Assembly: GCA_009829735.1 (NCBI GenBank)
Contig: CM020620.1
Coordinates: 14,009,420-14,073,419 of the forward strand
Origin: Pyropia yezoensis
Lineage: Eukaryota; Rhodophyta; Bangiophyceae; Bangiales; Bangiaceae
Reading direction: 5' to 3'
DNA: 64,000 bases
The position numbers were made by a program, and so were the translations under genes. Below, piece by piece: positions 22,177 to 31,086 of the stretch. Below the pieces are notes generated by a model, which was not told the origin of the DNA, made no database searches, and saw nothing but the letters and a program-made list of their open reading frames with translations. How positions within the stretch are numbered: position 1 is the first letter of the stretch; the number at the start of each line of letters is the position of its first letter.

Positions 22177-22644
22177 TGTGGCAGTATTGACCCCCAGGTA
22201 GGGGGCAACACGTGCCATGCAAGGGGCGGCCGGCCACTAGCCTGATCCGTTCCTCCCCCTGCATTTGGGTCCATATTCCCTAAGTTCGGGATAGTTAGCT
22301 TAGTAGTAAATCCAACTTGGATTTGAGGGTTTTCTGCATTTATCGTCTTGAATTTTCGTGTGGCCCGGTGGGCAGGTGCTGGGGTGGGAGATTCTGAGTG
22401 GCGAGATTCTGAGGGGACCCTGGGGGGATAAGGGGAGGGACAGCGGGGCTTGGCCCTGCGTCCCCGTCCCGACCAAGAAACTGTTGGACCACACACCATC
22501 TTCTTGTTTGTCCGTGGGGGGATTGCCCCACAACAGGGATAGAGTGTGTGCGACTTGCACTTCTTCCGGTTCCCCCGACACGGGAGGCAGCCCTCGCACA
22601 CCGCCCCAACTTGGGTACTGTGTGTGCGAGTGGTTTTTGCCACA
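22177..22644 (+). repeat. 5' LTR of Ty3-I copy B
   Basis: 468 bp, TGTGGCA to TGCCACA. It contains a 17-bp perfect palindrome at 22308-22324 (arms AAATCCAA, centre C) and CCCAACTTGGG at 22605-22615. It should carry the genomic promoter, but no TATA box is evident. Confidence 0.96.
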
Positions 22645-22646
22645 TT

Positions 22647-22664
22647 TGGTGGAGCAGCAGGGGA
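22647..22664 (+). other. Primer binding site of Ty3-I copy B
   Basis: Two bases after the LTR comes TGGTGGAGCAGCAGGGGA, whose reverse complement ends in CCA and parses as discriminator A, a 7-base acceptor strand and the start of a T-stem. It is therefore a plausible tRNA 3'-end complement. I cannot name the tRNA. Family II has the same site with one difference (36577 onward). Confidence 0.7.
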
Positions 22665-22763
22665 CAGAGGTAAACTTTACCTCCGGGTGCACCCGGGTGT
22701 AGGGGGCCCTCTGTCTCAGAGGAACGGTGGACTTGGACCGTGTCATACGGATCGTTAGCCAAC

Positions 22764-24710
22764 ATGGCTAGCTCGGACCCCCCGTCGTCCGGGGAGTACA
22801 CGGGTGACGCACGTACTTCAGTGCCTTTGAATACTGGTGAGACACAGGTGGGTTTACCTGGGGTCGCAGAGGGACTAGAGGTCCCTCAAGCCAGCAGGAC
22901 TGGAAGTGCGGGCGGGCAACAGGCCACCCCGACTCAGTCGGGAGTTCACTCGGGTGACACTTCTGACGTGGGTGGGCCGAAGTCTGGCCACCGCGTGGTA
23001 TACTCAACGGGAACGTCCCAAGGGGTGAGGACTGTCCCCGCGAGTTCCACTCGGGTTGGAGCCAACTTTGGCATGGAGCCATCGCCAACTAGGCTTTCGG
23101 AGGACGGCGGACCTCCGTTGGTCGGCGATGGGCTCGCGCCCATGCCCCCGGTTGAGACCCCTGAGGAACGTGGTTACCCCTCAGGTGGACTCCCGGAGGT
23201 GGACCGAGACTCAACTGGAGTCGTCAATCCACTCCTCGCGGAAACTGTCCGTCGGGAGGCGACCACTGTGTTGCGGCAGACTTTGCCGGACCTGGTGGTC
23301 ACGATGACGAATACTATTCTGAATCAGATTGTGGCGAGTTTGCCAGATGGCCTTAATGTCCAGACCGGATTGGAGCCTTCGAGCCCGCAGGCGCAGGGGG
23401 TGCCCCCCCTGACACCTATCTCGGGTCGCCCTGAACAGGGGGCGACCCCTGTGACTCCCAACGAGGGAGCCACACCATACTCGGTGGGGCGTACGCCCTT
23501 CATGGGGGAGTTCCCCCCGACAACACCGGCGGCTACACCAAGCGCGCCGCGCCGGACTACAGGCACTGTGGGTGAACTTACCCCAGTGCCACAGCGGCTG
23601 TTCCCTCAACGTGAGGTGCCGCCCAAGATCCAGGTAGCCAACCCGGTCTACCAGAGGATCTTTGACTGTGAGACCTACGCCCTCCACAACAAGTCGGTGG
23701 CGTATGGTCCTGACCAGGCCCGAGCCATGGGCCGTGCCAAGAAGAATGCACTTCACTCTTTTGGGCACAAAGCGGAGTGGGATGGAACTCCCCCCCTCCG
23801 TGTCTTTGAGTTCCTACGTCGTTTCACAAAAGCCTGTGACGACAATGCCATAAGTGAAGGCATGGCTTTTTACATGCTACAGGAGTTTACGAAGGGAGAC
23901 CTGCGGACAGAACTTATGTCCGTCATGCCCAGCTCCTCAAGTGGAGGCGCTGGGGAGGTGACGTCCTATTTGGAGCTCGTCAACTGGTTGTTGAGGGCCA
24001 TGGTTGATGAAGCGGCGTTGGCTTCTCAAGTCGAGGAGTTTACGCAAGCCCATCAGGAAGAGGCGGAGGACGAGTTGTCCTTTGCGGAGCGAGTCCGTAA
24101 GCTCAACAATCTTTGTGGGTTTCTTCATCCACAAGCTGTGGTGAAGAGTCGGTTTGTGGAAGGACTCCACTGGTCAGTCCGGATGGAGACCCGGGAGCAT
24201 AACACTGCCCGGGCGACCCTGGCCGAGTTGGCTAGGTTCGCCTACCGCAGAGGCGAGGCCTACCGCAAGTTGCGGGAGGAACAACGCCAGGAGCGTCAGG
24301 CCGAGTTGGCCAAGGAACGGGAAGAGGCGCGCCAGGCCAGAGAGTTGCGAGAGGCACGCCGAATCCGCAAGGAGAGGGTGGTAGCTGCCGTGGGAACTTC
24401 CCAAGGTACCTCGTCGTCTTCCCCAGTTGGGAAGACCCCTCTCGGAACAGACCATCGGTGTTGGAACTGCAACTCCGATGGTCACTGGGCATATGATTGC
24501 CCCAAGTTGAGTAAACGCATCCAACAGCTTGTTAGGAATGCGAGTAAGAAGTCGGCTACGAACGAAGTGCGTTCACGCCGCGAGGGTGGGTCTCGACCAG
24601 TGGTGGCGGTCGCCACACCCTCGACGGAGGGGGCGGACACGTCGTCCTCGGACTCGTCGTCGTCCCCTTCGCCCTCAGATTCGGACGCCAAGTCGGCGGG
24701 AAACGAATGA
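22764..24710 (+). CDS. gag: Gag of Ty3-I copy B (648 aa)
   Basis: The only unbroken family I gag in the window. I chose the ATG at 22764 (AACATGG); the frame is open slightly further upstream without an ATG. The first ~290 residues are Pro/Thr/Gly/Ser-rich and probably disordered. A helical retrotransposon Gag-like domain follows (FLRRFTKACDD onward), then a strongly charged Arg/Glu-rich helix, then a CCHC zinc knuckle at C566, C569, H574 and C579 (CWNCNSDGHWAYDC), and an acidic Ser/Asp tail. It would form the virus-like particle and bind RNA through the knuckle. Its TGA overlaps the pol ATG (ATGA, 24707-24710). Confidence 0.95.
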   Translation: MASSDPPSSGEYTGDARTSVPLNTGETQVGLPGVAEGLEVPQASRTGSAGGQQATPTQSGVHSGDTSDVGGPKSGHRVVYSTGTSQGVRTVPASSTRVGANFGMEPSPTRLSEDGGPPLVGDGLAPMPPVETPEERGYPSGGLPEVDRDSTGVVNPLLAETVRREATTVLRQTLPDLVVTMTNTILNQIVASLPDGLNVQTGLEPSSPQAQGVPPLTPISGRPEQGATPVTPNEGATPYSVGRTPFMGEFPPTTPAATPSAPRRTTGTVGELTPVPQRLFPQREVPPKIQVANPVYQRIFDCETYALHNKSVAYGPDQARAMGRAKKNALHSFGHKAEWDGTPPLRVFEFLRRFTKACDDNAISEGMAFYMLQEFTKGDLRTELMSVMPSSSSGGAGEVTSYLELVNWLLRAMVDEAALASQVEEFTQAHQEEAEDELSFAERVRKLNNLCGFLHPQAVVKSRFVEGLHWSVRMETREHNTARATLAELARFAYRRGEAYRKLREEQRQERQAELAKEREEARQARELREARRIRKERVVAAVGTSQGTSSSSPVGKTPLGTDHRCWNCNSDGHWAYDCPKLSKRIQQLVRNASKKSATNEVRSRREGGSRPVVAVATPSTEGADTSSSDSSSSPSPSDSDAKSAGNE

Positions 24711-27700
24711 CCGTTGGAGCTGGTCGTCCGAAGCTCACAACGGCAGCCTCGGCCAAGTGGGCCAAGAGGACGAACCAACCGTGTCGGATACTGCGGCGAC
24801 CTAAGGGAGTCCGCCCACCTCGGGTGGGACTTCCCAAGAACGTAAACCCACGTCGGGTCATCGCGGTGCTGACGGGTGAGAACTTCCAGGTGGCTGGACG
24901 GGTGCAACTTGCCCCCGGCCGCGCCTGTTGTGTCCGTATCGTACTTGATACCGGGTCAGGAGCCTCCTTGATACGCAAGTCGCTATTACCAAAGGGGATG
25001 AGGCTCCAACGCTGGAAGTCTAAAGCTGACCATCTGATCGATATCAATGGTGGGGTACTTCCCATCGTTGGTGCCGTGACCCTACCAACTCGGTTGGGGA
25101 CCCATGAGGTCGACGTGACCTATGGAGTAGTTGAGAATATATCGGTACCCCTGCTTCTGGGTACCCCTTATGTCGTAACACAAGTGCCTTTGATTTGTGG
25201 CCCTGAGTACTGGGTCAAGTTGATGAATGGGGAGACTATCCCCATCCTTGGTAAGGGAAAGTCTGTGGCTCCTGTGACAGTTTCACAGTCGAAGCCTGTT
25301 TGTTCTGTGAGGGAAGGGTTTACTGCTACTCTGCGTTTAGCCCGTAAAGTCATGTTGCCCCCCAACTCGGTGGCGCACGTGGATGTTGTAACTGATTATG
25401 CGGGGAACGGGTTGGTGCACCCTAACCCCCGTCTTGCTCGCAAGCACCAAGTGCATGTTGCCCTTGGCACGATGGACTCCAAAGCCGGAGTCCCGTGGAG
25501 GATCCAGGTGATGAACCTGAGCTCGTCGCCCAAGTTCTTCAAGTCGGGGGCCAAGTTCGGCTATATCGACCAACACGAGGGACCGGTAGTAGCGGTCACC
25601 CTCAGCGCGGGCGCAAGTAGCGACCCGAAGTCCGGAAAGGAGAAGCATCAAGCCAAGTCGGCCGCCTCTCCTCGGCCCCAGGTAAACATGGAGGGTGTTC
25701 CACCCAGGTTGAGGGTTCAAGTTGAACGCCTCTTGGACCAATATCACAAGTTGTGGGATGGTCAATTGGGACTCATGAGAGCTACCCAACACCGGATCGA
25801 GTTGAAACCCGGTGCGCCCCCTATACGCCAACAACCGTATAGGGGGGGACCCCGTTCAAGGGCCCTCGTTAAGGAGCAAGTTGCTCGCATGGAGGCCCTC
25901 GATGTGATCGAGGCCAGCAACGCCGAGTGGGCGATTCCGGTGGTGATCGTCCCCAAAGTTGATGGGACCCCCCGGTTCTGTATCGACTACCGTAAGCTCA
26001 ACGAGAGCACGGTGAAGGATAGTTATCCCCTACCTCGGATGGATGACTGTCTGGACTCTCTGGGGGAGGCAAACGTGTTCTCTACCCTGGACTGTAACGC
26101 GGGGTACTGGCAAATTCCCATTGCCCCGGAGGACAGGCATAAAACTACCTTTACCTGTCACTGTGGTACCTACCAGTGCAAGCGTCTACCGTTTGGCCTG
26201 TGTAACGCGCCGGCAACTTTCCAGCGCGCTATGGACATGATTCTGGCCGGAGTACGGTGGCAGATCTGTCTCGTGTACCTAGACGATATCATTGTGTTCT
26301 CCCGAAGTCCGGAGGAACACATTGGCCATCTTGGCCAGGTGTTCAAGCTACTTGCTGACGCCGGAGTGTCACTGAAGGCGAGTAAGTGCCACCTCTTCAC
26401 TCAAGAGGTGGAGTACTTGGGACATGTTGTCCGTCCGGGGCGTCTCAGTGTCAACGAGAAAAACTTGAGGGCCATCCGCAAGGCTCAGTACCCCCGGACC
26501 CAGACCCAGATGAGGAGCTTCCTCGGGATGTGTAACGTGTACCGACGTTTCACTAAGGGCTTCGCCAAAGTGGCGAAGCCGTTGAATGAGTTAGTGAGCT
26601 CAACGCTACCGAAGAACCTGCCTCCCCCAAGTCGGGTGGAGCAGGAATCCTTTGAGACTCTTCGGGACCTTCTGCTGAAGCCCCCTATCCTGGCTATTCC
26701 CAGGTTGGGAGGCCACTACATCCTGGATGTGGACGCTAGCTACGACCAACTTGGTTGTGTGTTGCTTCAGCAACAGCCGGACAAGGAGTACTTGCCGGTG
26801 GGATACTTCAGCAAGGGGCTAAACTCGGCCGAGAAGAACTACGGAGTCACCGAGTTGGAAGGACTCGCAGTGGTATGGGCGGTGACGTCACTTCGTCACT
26901 ACCTAGAGGGTGAGAAGTTCCTCATCCGCTGTGACCACCGCGCGTTGCAGTTCATCTTCAAGACGGACTGTACGAACACTCGTCTCAACCGGTGGAGGGT
27001 GCGACTTGCACCCTTCAACTTTGATATTGAGTACCGACCTGGCAGGCAACATGCCCTTGCCGACGGCCTCTCTCGGGTACCTACCGAGGGACTGGACACC
27101 ACCCCAGTCGATGAGGACATCCCCATCGTGGGGGTAGTCACGCGCTCGGGTCAGGCGTTGAATCCCGAGGCGCCAGGGAACAAGAAGTACTTGCCCCTGT
27201 CCCTGGACGAAGTAGTGAAGGCCCAGGCCGAGGATCCCTTCTGCAAGTCGCAGAGGGATACCCTGGATACAGTGGCGGAGACGCGGTTCTTCCTGGGAGA
27301 CGATGGCCTCCTCATGAGGAGGGGGGTATTCCAGGGGACCGAACAACTTGTCGTCCCCGCATCCCTGAAGGACAGTATCCTTGAGAGGGAGCACAACGCT
27401 CCCACGGGTGGACACCTGGGGTCTAGTAAACTGTACCTGACCCTGAGGACCAAGTACTACTGGCCGTCCATGGTGGTGGACATCTACAGTTGGGTGGCTG
27501 CCTGCACAAGTTGTGCACAGAACCGTCTGATGGAACGGCGGCCTAGTACGGCTATGTTATTGTTCCCGGCCAAGGAGACCTTCGCCGCGTTGGCGATGGA
27601 CATCCTTGGGCCACTGCCAGTGACCGAGGAGGGCAACCAGTACCTCCTGGTCATCTGTGACCGCTTCACGAAACTTACGCGAGCGATCCCACTGGCAGAG

Positions 27701-28690
27701 ATCACGGGCATGTCGGTCGTGTCAGCCTTCCTAGATCACTGGGTTGCCGCGTATGGCATCCCAGATAGTACACTATCGGACAATGGACCGCAATTTGCGT
27801 CTGTACTGTTTCAGGGAGTGCTGGATATGTTGGGGGTTAAGGCAAACTATGCCACCCCCTACCACCCACAAAATAATGGGCAGGTGGAGCGCTTCAACAA
27901 AACTATTGTTAGGCAGCTGCGCCACTATGTGAGTGAGTACGTGAAGACGGGGGACCAATACATTTCTATCCTTACTACTGCCTACAATTCGCAGGTTCAC
28001 TCATCTACAGGGGAATTACCCCTCGCTTTTGTGACCCCCCGTCGTGTGCGGTCTATTGCCGTGCTGCGGTCGCTCCCAACTAGGGAGGATGGTGGCAGTA
28101 CGCCTACTCCTACTGAGAGTAAGGCGGAGTTCGCTGCTAGGCTTGAAAACCTCATCCCTAAAGTCAGGGCTGAGATGGACAAAGCACAAAAGCGCTACAA
28201 GCGTACCTTTGACAAAAAGGTGCGCAACGCCAAGCATGTCCCCGAGCAGGGTGACTGGGTATTGGTCCACTCACACACCCCAACTGGGGGTAAGTTGGTG
28301 TTCCAGACGAAGGGGCCGTACCAGGTCCTTCGTACTGATGGGCGGCGCTTCACCATCGAAAGTGACGATGGGGTCCGCACAGTGAACGGACAGGACGTGG
28401 TCAAAGTTGCACCACCGCCTGCAGGCGACCCAGCTTGGGCGCGTGCTTTGAAAACGTGGCGCCTGCCCTCGCTGCCTGCAGCCAAACAGGGCCCGCAGGA
28501 GTACGTGTTCGACAAGTTCATCGACCACGGCTGGGATGAGGATACTGACCGCCTCATGTTGAGGGTGCGTTGGTTTGGCTACAAAGCCAAGGATGATACG
28601 TGGGAGTATGTGGAGGACCTTCCTGCTGAGAAGGTCCGGGCGTACTGTGCCCGGAACGAGATAGACCCTAACAGCCCTCCCTCAACGTGA
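24707..28690 (+). CDS. pol: Pol polyprotein of Ty3-I copy B (1327 aa)
   Basis: Complete Pol: aspartic protease (D81 in DTGSG), reverse transcriptase (YLDD at 524-527, GYWQIP, PFGLCNAPATFQ), RNase H (D676 in DVDAS; CDHRAL), integrase with HHCC finger (C933, C936) and catalytic D965, D1025 and E1061 separated by 35 residues, and a C-terminal chromodomain-like block (VRWFGYKAKDDTWE, about residues 1265-1315) of the kind that guides chromovirus integrases to chromatin. Pol begins in a frame different from Gag with its own ATG inside the Gag stop, suggesting stop-restart translation or frameshifting at the overlap. All catalytic residues I can check are present. Confidence 0.96.
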   Translation: MTVGAGRPKLTTAASAKWAKRTNQPCRILRRPKGVRPPRVGLPKNVNPRRVIAVLTGENFQVAGRVQLAPGRACCVRIVLDTGSGASLIRKSLLPKGMRLQRWKSKADHLIDINGGVLPIVGAVTLPTRLGTHEVDVTYGVVENISVPLLLGTPYVVTQVPLICGPEYWVKLMNGETIPILGKGKSVAPVTVSQSKPVCSVREGFTATLRLARKVMLPPNSVAHVDVVTDYAGNGLVHPNPRLARKHQVHVALGTMDSKAGVPWRIQVMNLSSSPKFFKSGAKFGYIDQHEGPVVAVTLSAGASSDPKSGKEKHQAKSAASPRPQVNMEGVPPRLRVQVERLLDQYHKLWDGQLGLMRATQHRIELKPGAPPIRQQPYRGGPRSRALVKEQVARMEALDVIEASNAEWAIPVVIVPKVDGTPRFCIDYRKLNESTVKDSYPLPRMDDCLDSLGEANVFSTLDCNAGYWQIPIAPEDRHKTTFTCHCGTYQCKRLPFGLCNAPATFQRAMDMILAGVRWQICLVYLDDIIVFSRSPEEHIGHLGQVFKLLADAGVSLKASKCHLFTQEVEYLGHVVRPGRLSVNEKNLRAIRKAQYPRTQTQMRSFLGMCNVYRRFTKGFAKVAKPLNELVSSTLPKNLPPPSRVEQESFETLRDLLLKPPILAIPRLGGHYILDVDASYDQLGCVLLQQQPDKEYLPVGYFSKGLNSAEKNYGVTELEGLAVVWAVTSLRHYLEGEKFLIRCDHRALQFIFKTDCTNTRLNRWRVRLAPFNFDIEYRPGRQHALADGLSRVPTEGLDTTPVDEDIPIVGVVTRSGQALNPEAPGNKKYLPLSLDEVVKAQAEDPFCKSQRDTLDTVAETRFFLGDDGLLMRRGVFQGTEQLVVPASLKDSILEREHNAPTGGHLGSSKLYLTLRTKYYWPSMVVDIYSWVAACTSCAQNRLMERRPSTAMLLFPAKETFAALAMDILGPLPVTEEGNQYLLVICDRFTKLTRAIPLAEITGMSVVSAFLDHWVAAYGIPDSTLSDNGPQFASVLFQGVLDMLGVKANYATPYHPQNNGQVERFNKTIVRQLRHYVSEYVKTGDQYISILTTAYNSQVHSSTGELPLAFVTPRRVRSIAVLRSLPTREDGGSTPTPTESKAEFAARLENLIPKVRAEMDKAQKRYKRTFDKKVRNAKHVPEQGDWVLVHSHTPTGGKLVFQTKGPYQVLRTDGRRFTIESDDGVRTVNGQDVVKVAPPPAGDPAWARALKTWRLPSLPAAKQGPQEYVFDKFIDHGWDEDTDRLMLRVRWFGYKAKDDTWEYVEDLPAEKVRAYCARNEIDPNSPPST

Positions 28691-28801
28691 GGGAAGGCCG
28701 AGCAACAGTGCCAAGAGAGTGCTTCAAGTCGAAGTGGTACGCAGAGTGGCTTTAAACTACAGCCCTAACCCTCACACTCTCACAACAAAGGCAGCTGCCA
28801 A
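28691..28801. other. Convergent spacer between pol and aORF (copy B)
   Basis: 111 bp between the pol stop and the antisense ORF stop, the same length as in copies A and C. It contains an A/T-containing stretch (GGCTTTAAACTACAGCCC in this orientation). Confidence 0.5.
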
Positions 28802-30745
28802 CTAGGCACGCATGCTAGACTCTCCCACTCCACGGCCCTCGCCCTCACGTGGAGGCGAGCGGCGAGACCCACGCCGATAACGGTCTCCACTCGTTGGAAG
28901 GGGCGGCGGCTCCAAGTCGGAACCGTCGCGCCCCTCACGGTCGCGCAAGTGGCGCCGACCGTGGCTACTCTTCTGCCTGGTCTTGCGCGCAAGTTTGCGA
29001 CGCAGACGCTGGACAGACTCCGTCTCCGATGGGGTAGAGGACTCCGAGACGGAGTAAGACAACTCGTCTTCCGACACGGAGGGAGAGCGCCGCGAGTGAC
29101 GGCGACGACGGCGAGGAGGCGAGTATGCCCGGCTCGCACGACGCTTGCCACGCCCAAGTGGGGTTGGCTGGGGCATAATAGCCCCAATGCGAGCCAACTC
29201 GGCCGTCATAAACTCCGCCACCGACTCGCAACTCGCGGTCGCCACTGCAGTACGAACGCGCTCCTCAAGTTGAGGAGTCTCGGAACTTTGGAGGGTTGCG
29301 GTCGACGCGGCCAACCAGGAAATGGTGCGCACCAACGTGGTGATCATCATCTCTGAGGTTAGAGGCGTGGGCGGTAACACCAACTTGGGGTATACCGTCA
29401 GGAGGGTGGCCCCCAAGTTGGGAGACACCGGTGTGGATGACTCCACGGCCACGCTGATCGGGATGTTCCCGTGAGGCTGGAAAGGAACAGGAGGAAGCGG
29501 AGGGGCACGCCGAGGTGGCGGTACCCGGGTGTAACTGCGACCCCGACTTGGGGCCCCCGCAGTAGGTTGAGTCATATGGTCATCATATGAGGGCACAGCC
29601 ATAACTATGGGCTTGTCCGGGGGTGGCGCAGTGTGACGATCCACCCCCGGGGCATACGGGTAGTCCCCGATGCCCAACCCCTCTCGTAGGACCACACGGC
29701 CGTCGTGAAGTTCACGAGCGACCCATACGAACTGGCGAAGTGCGCCATCGTCCTTGGGCCCCCGAGTGGGGCGGCGCAACTTGTGCTCAATGCTCTCCCA
29801 CTCGATAAACTTGTGGAGGCGGAGCATCTCCTCAAGTAGAGTGAGTTGTCCTGACGAGCACCCCTCAGCAACTAGCTGAGGGGTGAGCTGTTCCAAACCC
29901 TGGATGAGCCGGAGGGGGAGATGCCAGAGCATCCCCCGCCGCTGAACACATGACACCCAGGTCGACATGACCTCGAGGAGCCACTGGGTGGCCAACATGG
30001 CCCACACCAGATGATCAGGGCCAGCCGTCAACATGACGGAGCCGAAGTGGTCAAGCAACCGTGGCAACAATGCCGGGAACCCGTAGGGGACCTCAACTTG
30101 AGGCCACCACTCGGGCTTCTTCGGGTAGTATTGCTCCTTACTGGCAGCAGACTGCTGAGGAAACTCAAGTTGAGCCGAGGTCACCAAGTAGGGACCTCGC
30201 CGGAAGTCCTTCTCCATCCGCACATCAAAGTGATGAGTGTGCGGATCGGCCTCGTGAAGGTACGGGGGGCGAGTTGCCACCGCGTCCCAAGTGAAGGTCG
30301 GCAAGTCGCCGGGACCCGGGATAGTTCCCCCGCGGTCCACCATGGCCTTGGCCCGCTGCACGTCCTCGACCTCCTCGTCGTCCAGGAAGGCAAACTGGTC
30401 CGTCCTGAAGCCGGCAGGGAACCCGACCCTACGGGGATACTTCTCCCGTAGGCGGTCCCATACCCGACCCATCGCTGCGCCGAGTCGGCCACAGCGAAGA
30501 ACAGTCAACCCCTCCTCATACAGAGGCCAAGCGGGGTAAAACCACCGCCCCAAGGCCTCACGCGGGACAACTTGTCCCGCCTCCGGGGGAGATCCTGCCG
30601 TCAACCCAAAGCCGGGTGACGCGGGAGTCCCACCCCCCGGAGCGATCGCGGAGCCCCCGCCGGAAGTCCCGGCAGGCGCTGCACCGTAGGAGGTGTCCTC
30701 CATACGCTCATCGAGAGAGTCCGTCTCCACTCCCGGAGTCGCCAT
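28802..30745 (-). CDS. Antisense accessory protein (aORF) of Ty3-I copy B, 647 aa
   Basis: Intact 1944-nt frame opposite to gag-pol, with ATG at 30745 in GCCATGG context. It has the same architecture as the copy A protein: disordered N-terminus, Trp/Leu-rich core with LWHLP, and Arg/Ser-rich C-terminal tail. The few substitutions relative to copy A (for example RAKAMVDRGGT for RATAMVDRGGA) leave the frame intact. Five perfect palindromes with core CAA-S-TTG lie in it (29261, 29412, 30091, 30164 and 30562), plus one just upstream of the start (30748). Family unknown. Expression would require antisense transcription from within or near the 3' LTR. Confidence 0.8.
   Translation of the reverse strand: MATPGVETDSLDERMEDTSYGAAPAGTSGGGSAIAPGGGTPASPGFGLTAGSPPEAGQVVPREALGRWFYPAWPLYEEGLTVLRCGRLGAAMGRVWDRLREKYPRRVGFPAGFRTDQFAFLDDEEVEDVQRAKAMVDRGGTIPGPGDLPTFTWDAVATRPPYLHEADPHTHHFDVRMEKDFRRGPYLVTSAQLEFPQQSAASKEQYYPKKPEWWPQVEVPYGFPALLPRLLDHFGSVMLTAGPDHLVWAMLATQWLLEVMSTWVSCVQRRGMLWHLPLRLIQGLEQLTPQLVAEGCSSGQLTLLEEMLRLHKFIEWESIEHKLRRPTRGPKDDGALRQFVWVARELHDGRVVLREGLGIGDYPYAPGVDRHTAPPPDKPIVMAVPSYDDHMTQPTAGAPSRGRSYTRVPPPRRAPPLPPVPFQPHGNIPISVAVESSTPVSPNLGATLLTVYPKLVLPPTPLTSEMMITTLVRTISWLAASTATLQSSETPQLEERVRTAVATASCESVAEFMTAELARIGAIMPQPTPLGRGKRRASRAYSPPRRRRRHSRRSPSVSEDELSYSVSESSTPSETESVQRLRRKLARKTRQKSSHGRRHLRDREGRDGSDLEPPPLPTSGDRYRRGSRRSPPREGEGRGVGESSMRA
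30562..30580. repeat. 19-bp perfect palindrome inside the aORF
   Basis: GCGGGACAACTTGTCCCGC: nine-base arms around a central C. The homologous palindrome in copy A is at 8420-8438 and is also present in copy C near 55957. It is one of the longest members of the CAA-S-TTG palindrome family. Confidence 0.85.
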
Positions 30746-31086
30746 GGCTCTCCCCAAGTTGGGGAGAGACGTCCTGGCTATCGCGGCACGAGACCCGCCT
30801 CGAGTTGAGGGGGACTCGGATCGTGGGTAAACGGGTGGCCTCCCCAGCGTGGGGTGGCCCCGTGGAAGGTGAAGGAGAAGTGGTGGTGGTGGTGAGGTGT
30901 GAACCGAGGAGAGCAAGCTGCCAAGTGGGCAAGCTCGAGGAGAGGGGCGGCCAACGTGACCGCCTCCACATCCGCGTTACGTACTCAAGGGGGGACAGCA
31001 AGTCGCGTCCCCCCCAACGCCGAGACGTGCGTTTACGCACCCCCTCACAGGGCCGACCGGGTCGGTCGGAACTGAGGAGAGGGGAG
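30746..31086 (-). promoter_or_regulatory. aORF leader and polypurine tract of Ty3-I copy B
   Basis: The 341 bp between aORF start and 3' LTR hold a 21-bp palindrome (30748-30768), a CACCACCACC-type low-complexity run on the minus strand, and at 31074-31086 the polypurine tract GAGGAGAGGGGAG directly abutting the 3' LTR. The tract would prime plus-strand DNA synthesis. A promoter for the antisense gene would have to lie here or in the LTR; I see no TATA box. Confidence 0.6.

Noticed and set aside
22740..22763. Upstream GTG as Gag start
   Set aside because: A standard ATG in good context lies at 22764 and the homologous ATG is conserved in copies A (16235) and C (63769).
28802..30745. Envelope-like protein for the extra family I ORF
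   Set aside because: The ORF is antisense, has no signal peptide, no transmembrane segment and no fusion-peptide-like stretch, so an env identity is not supported.
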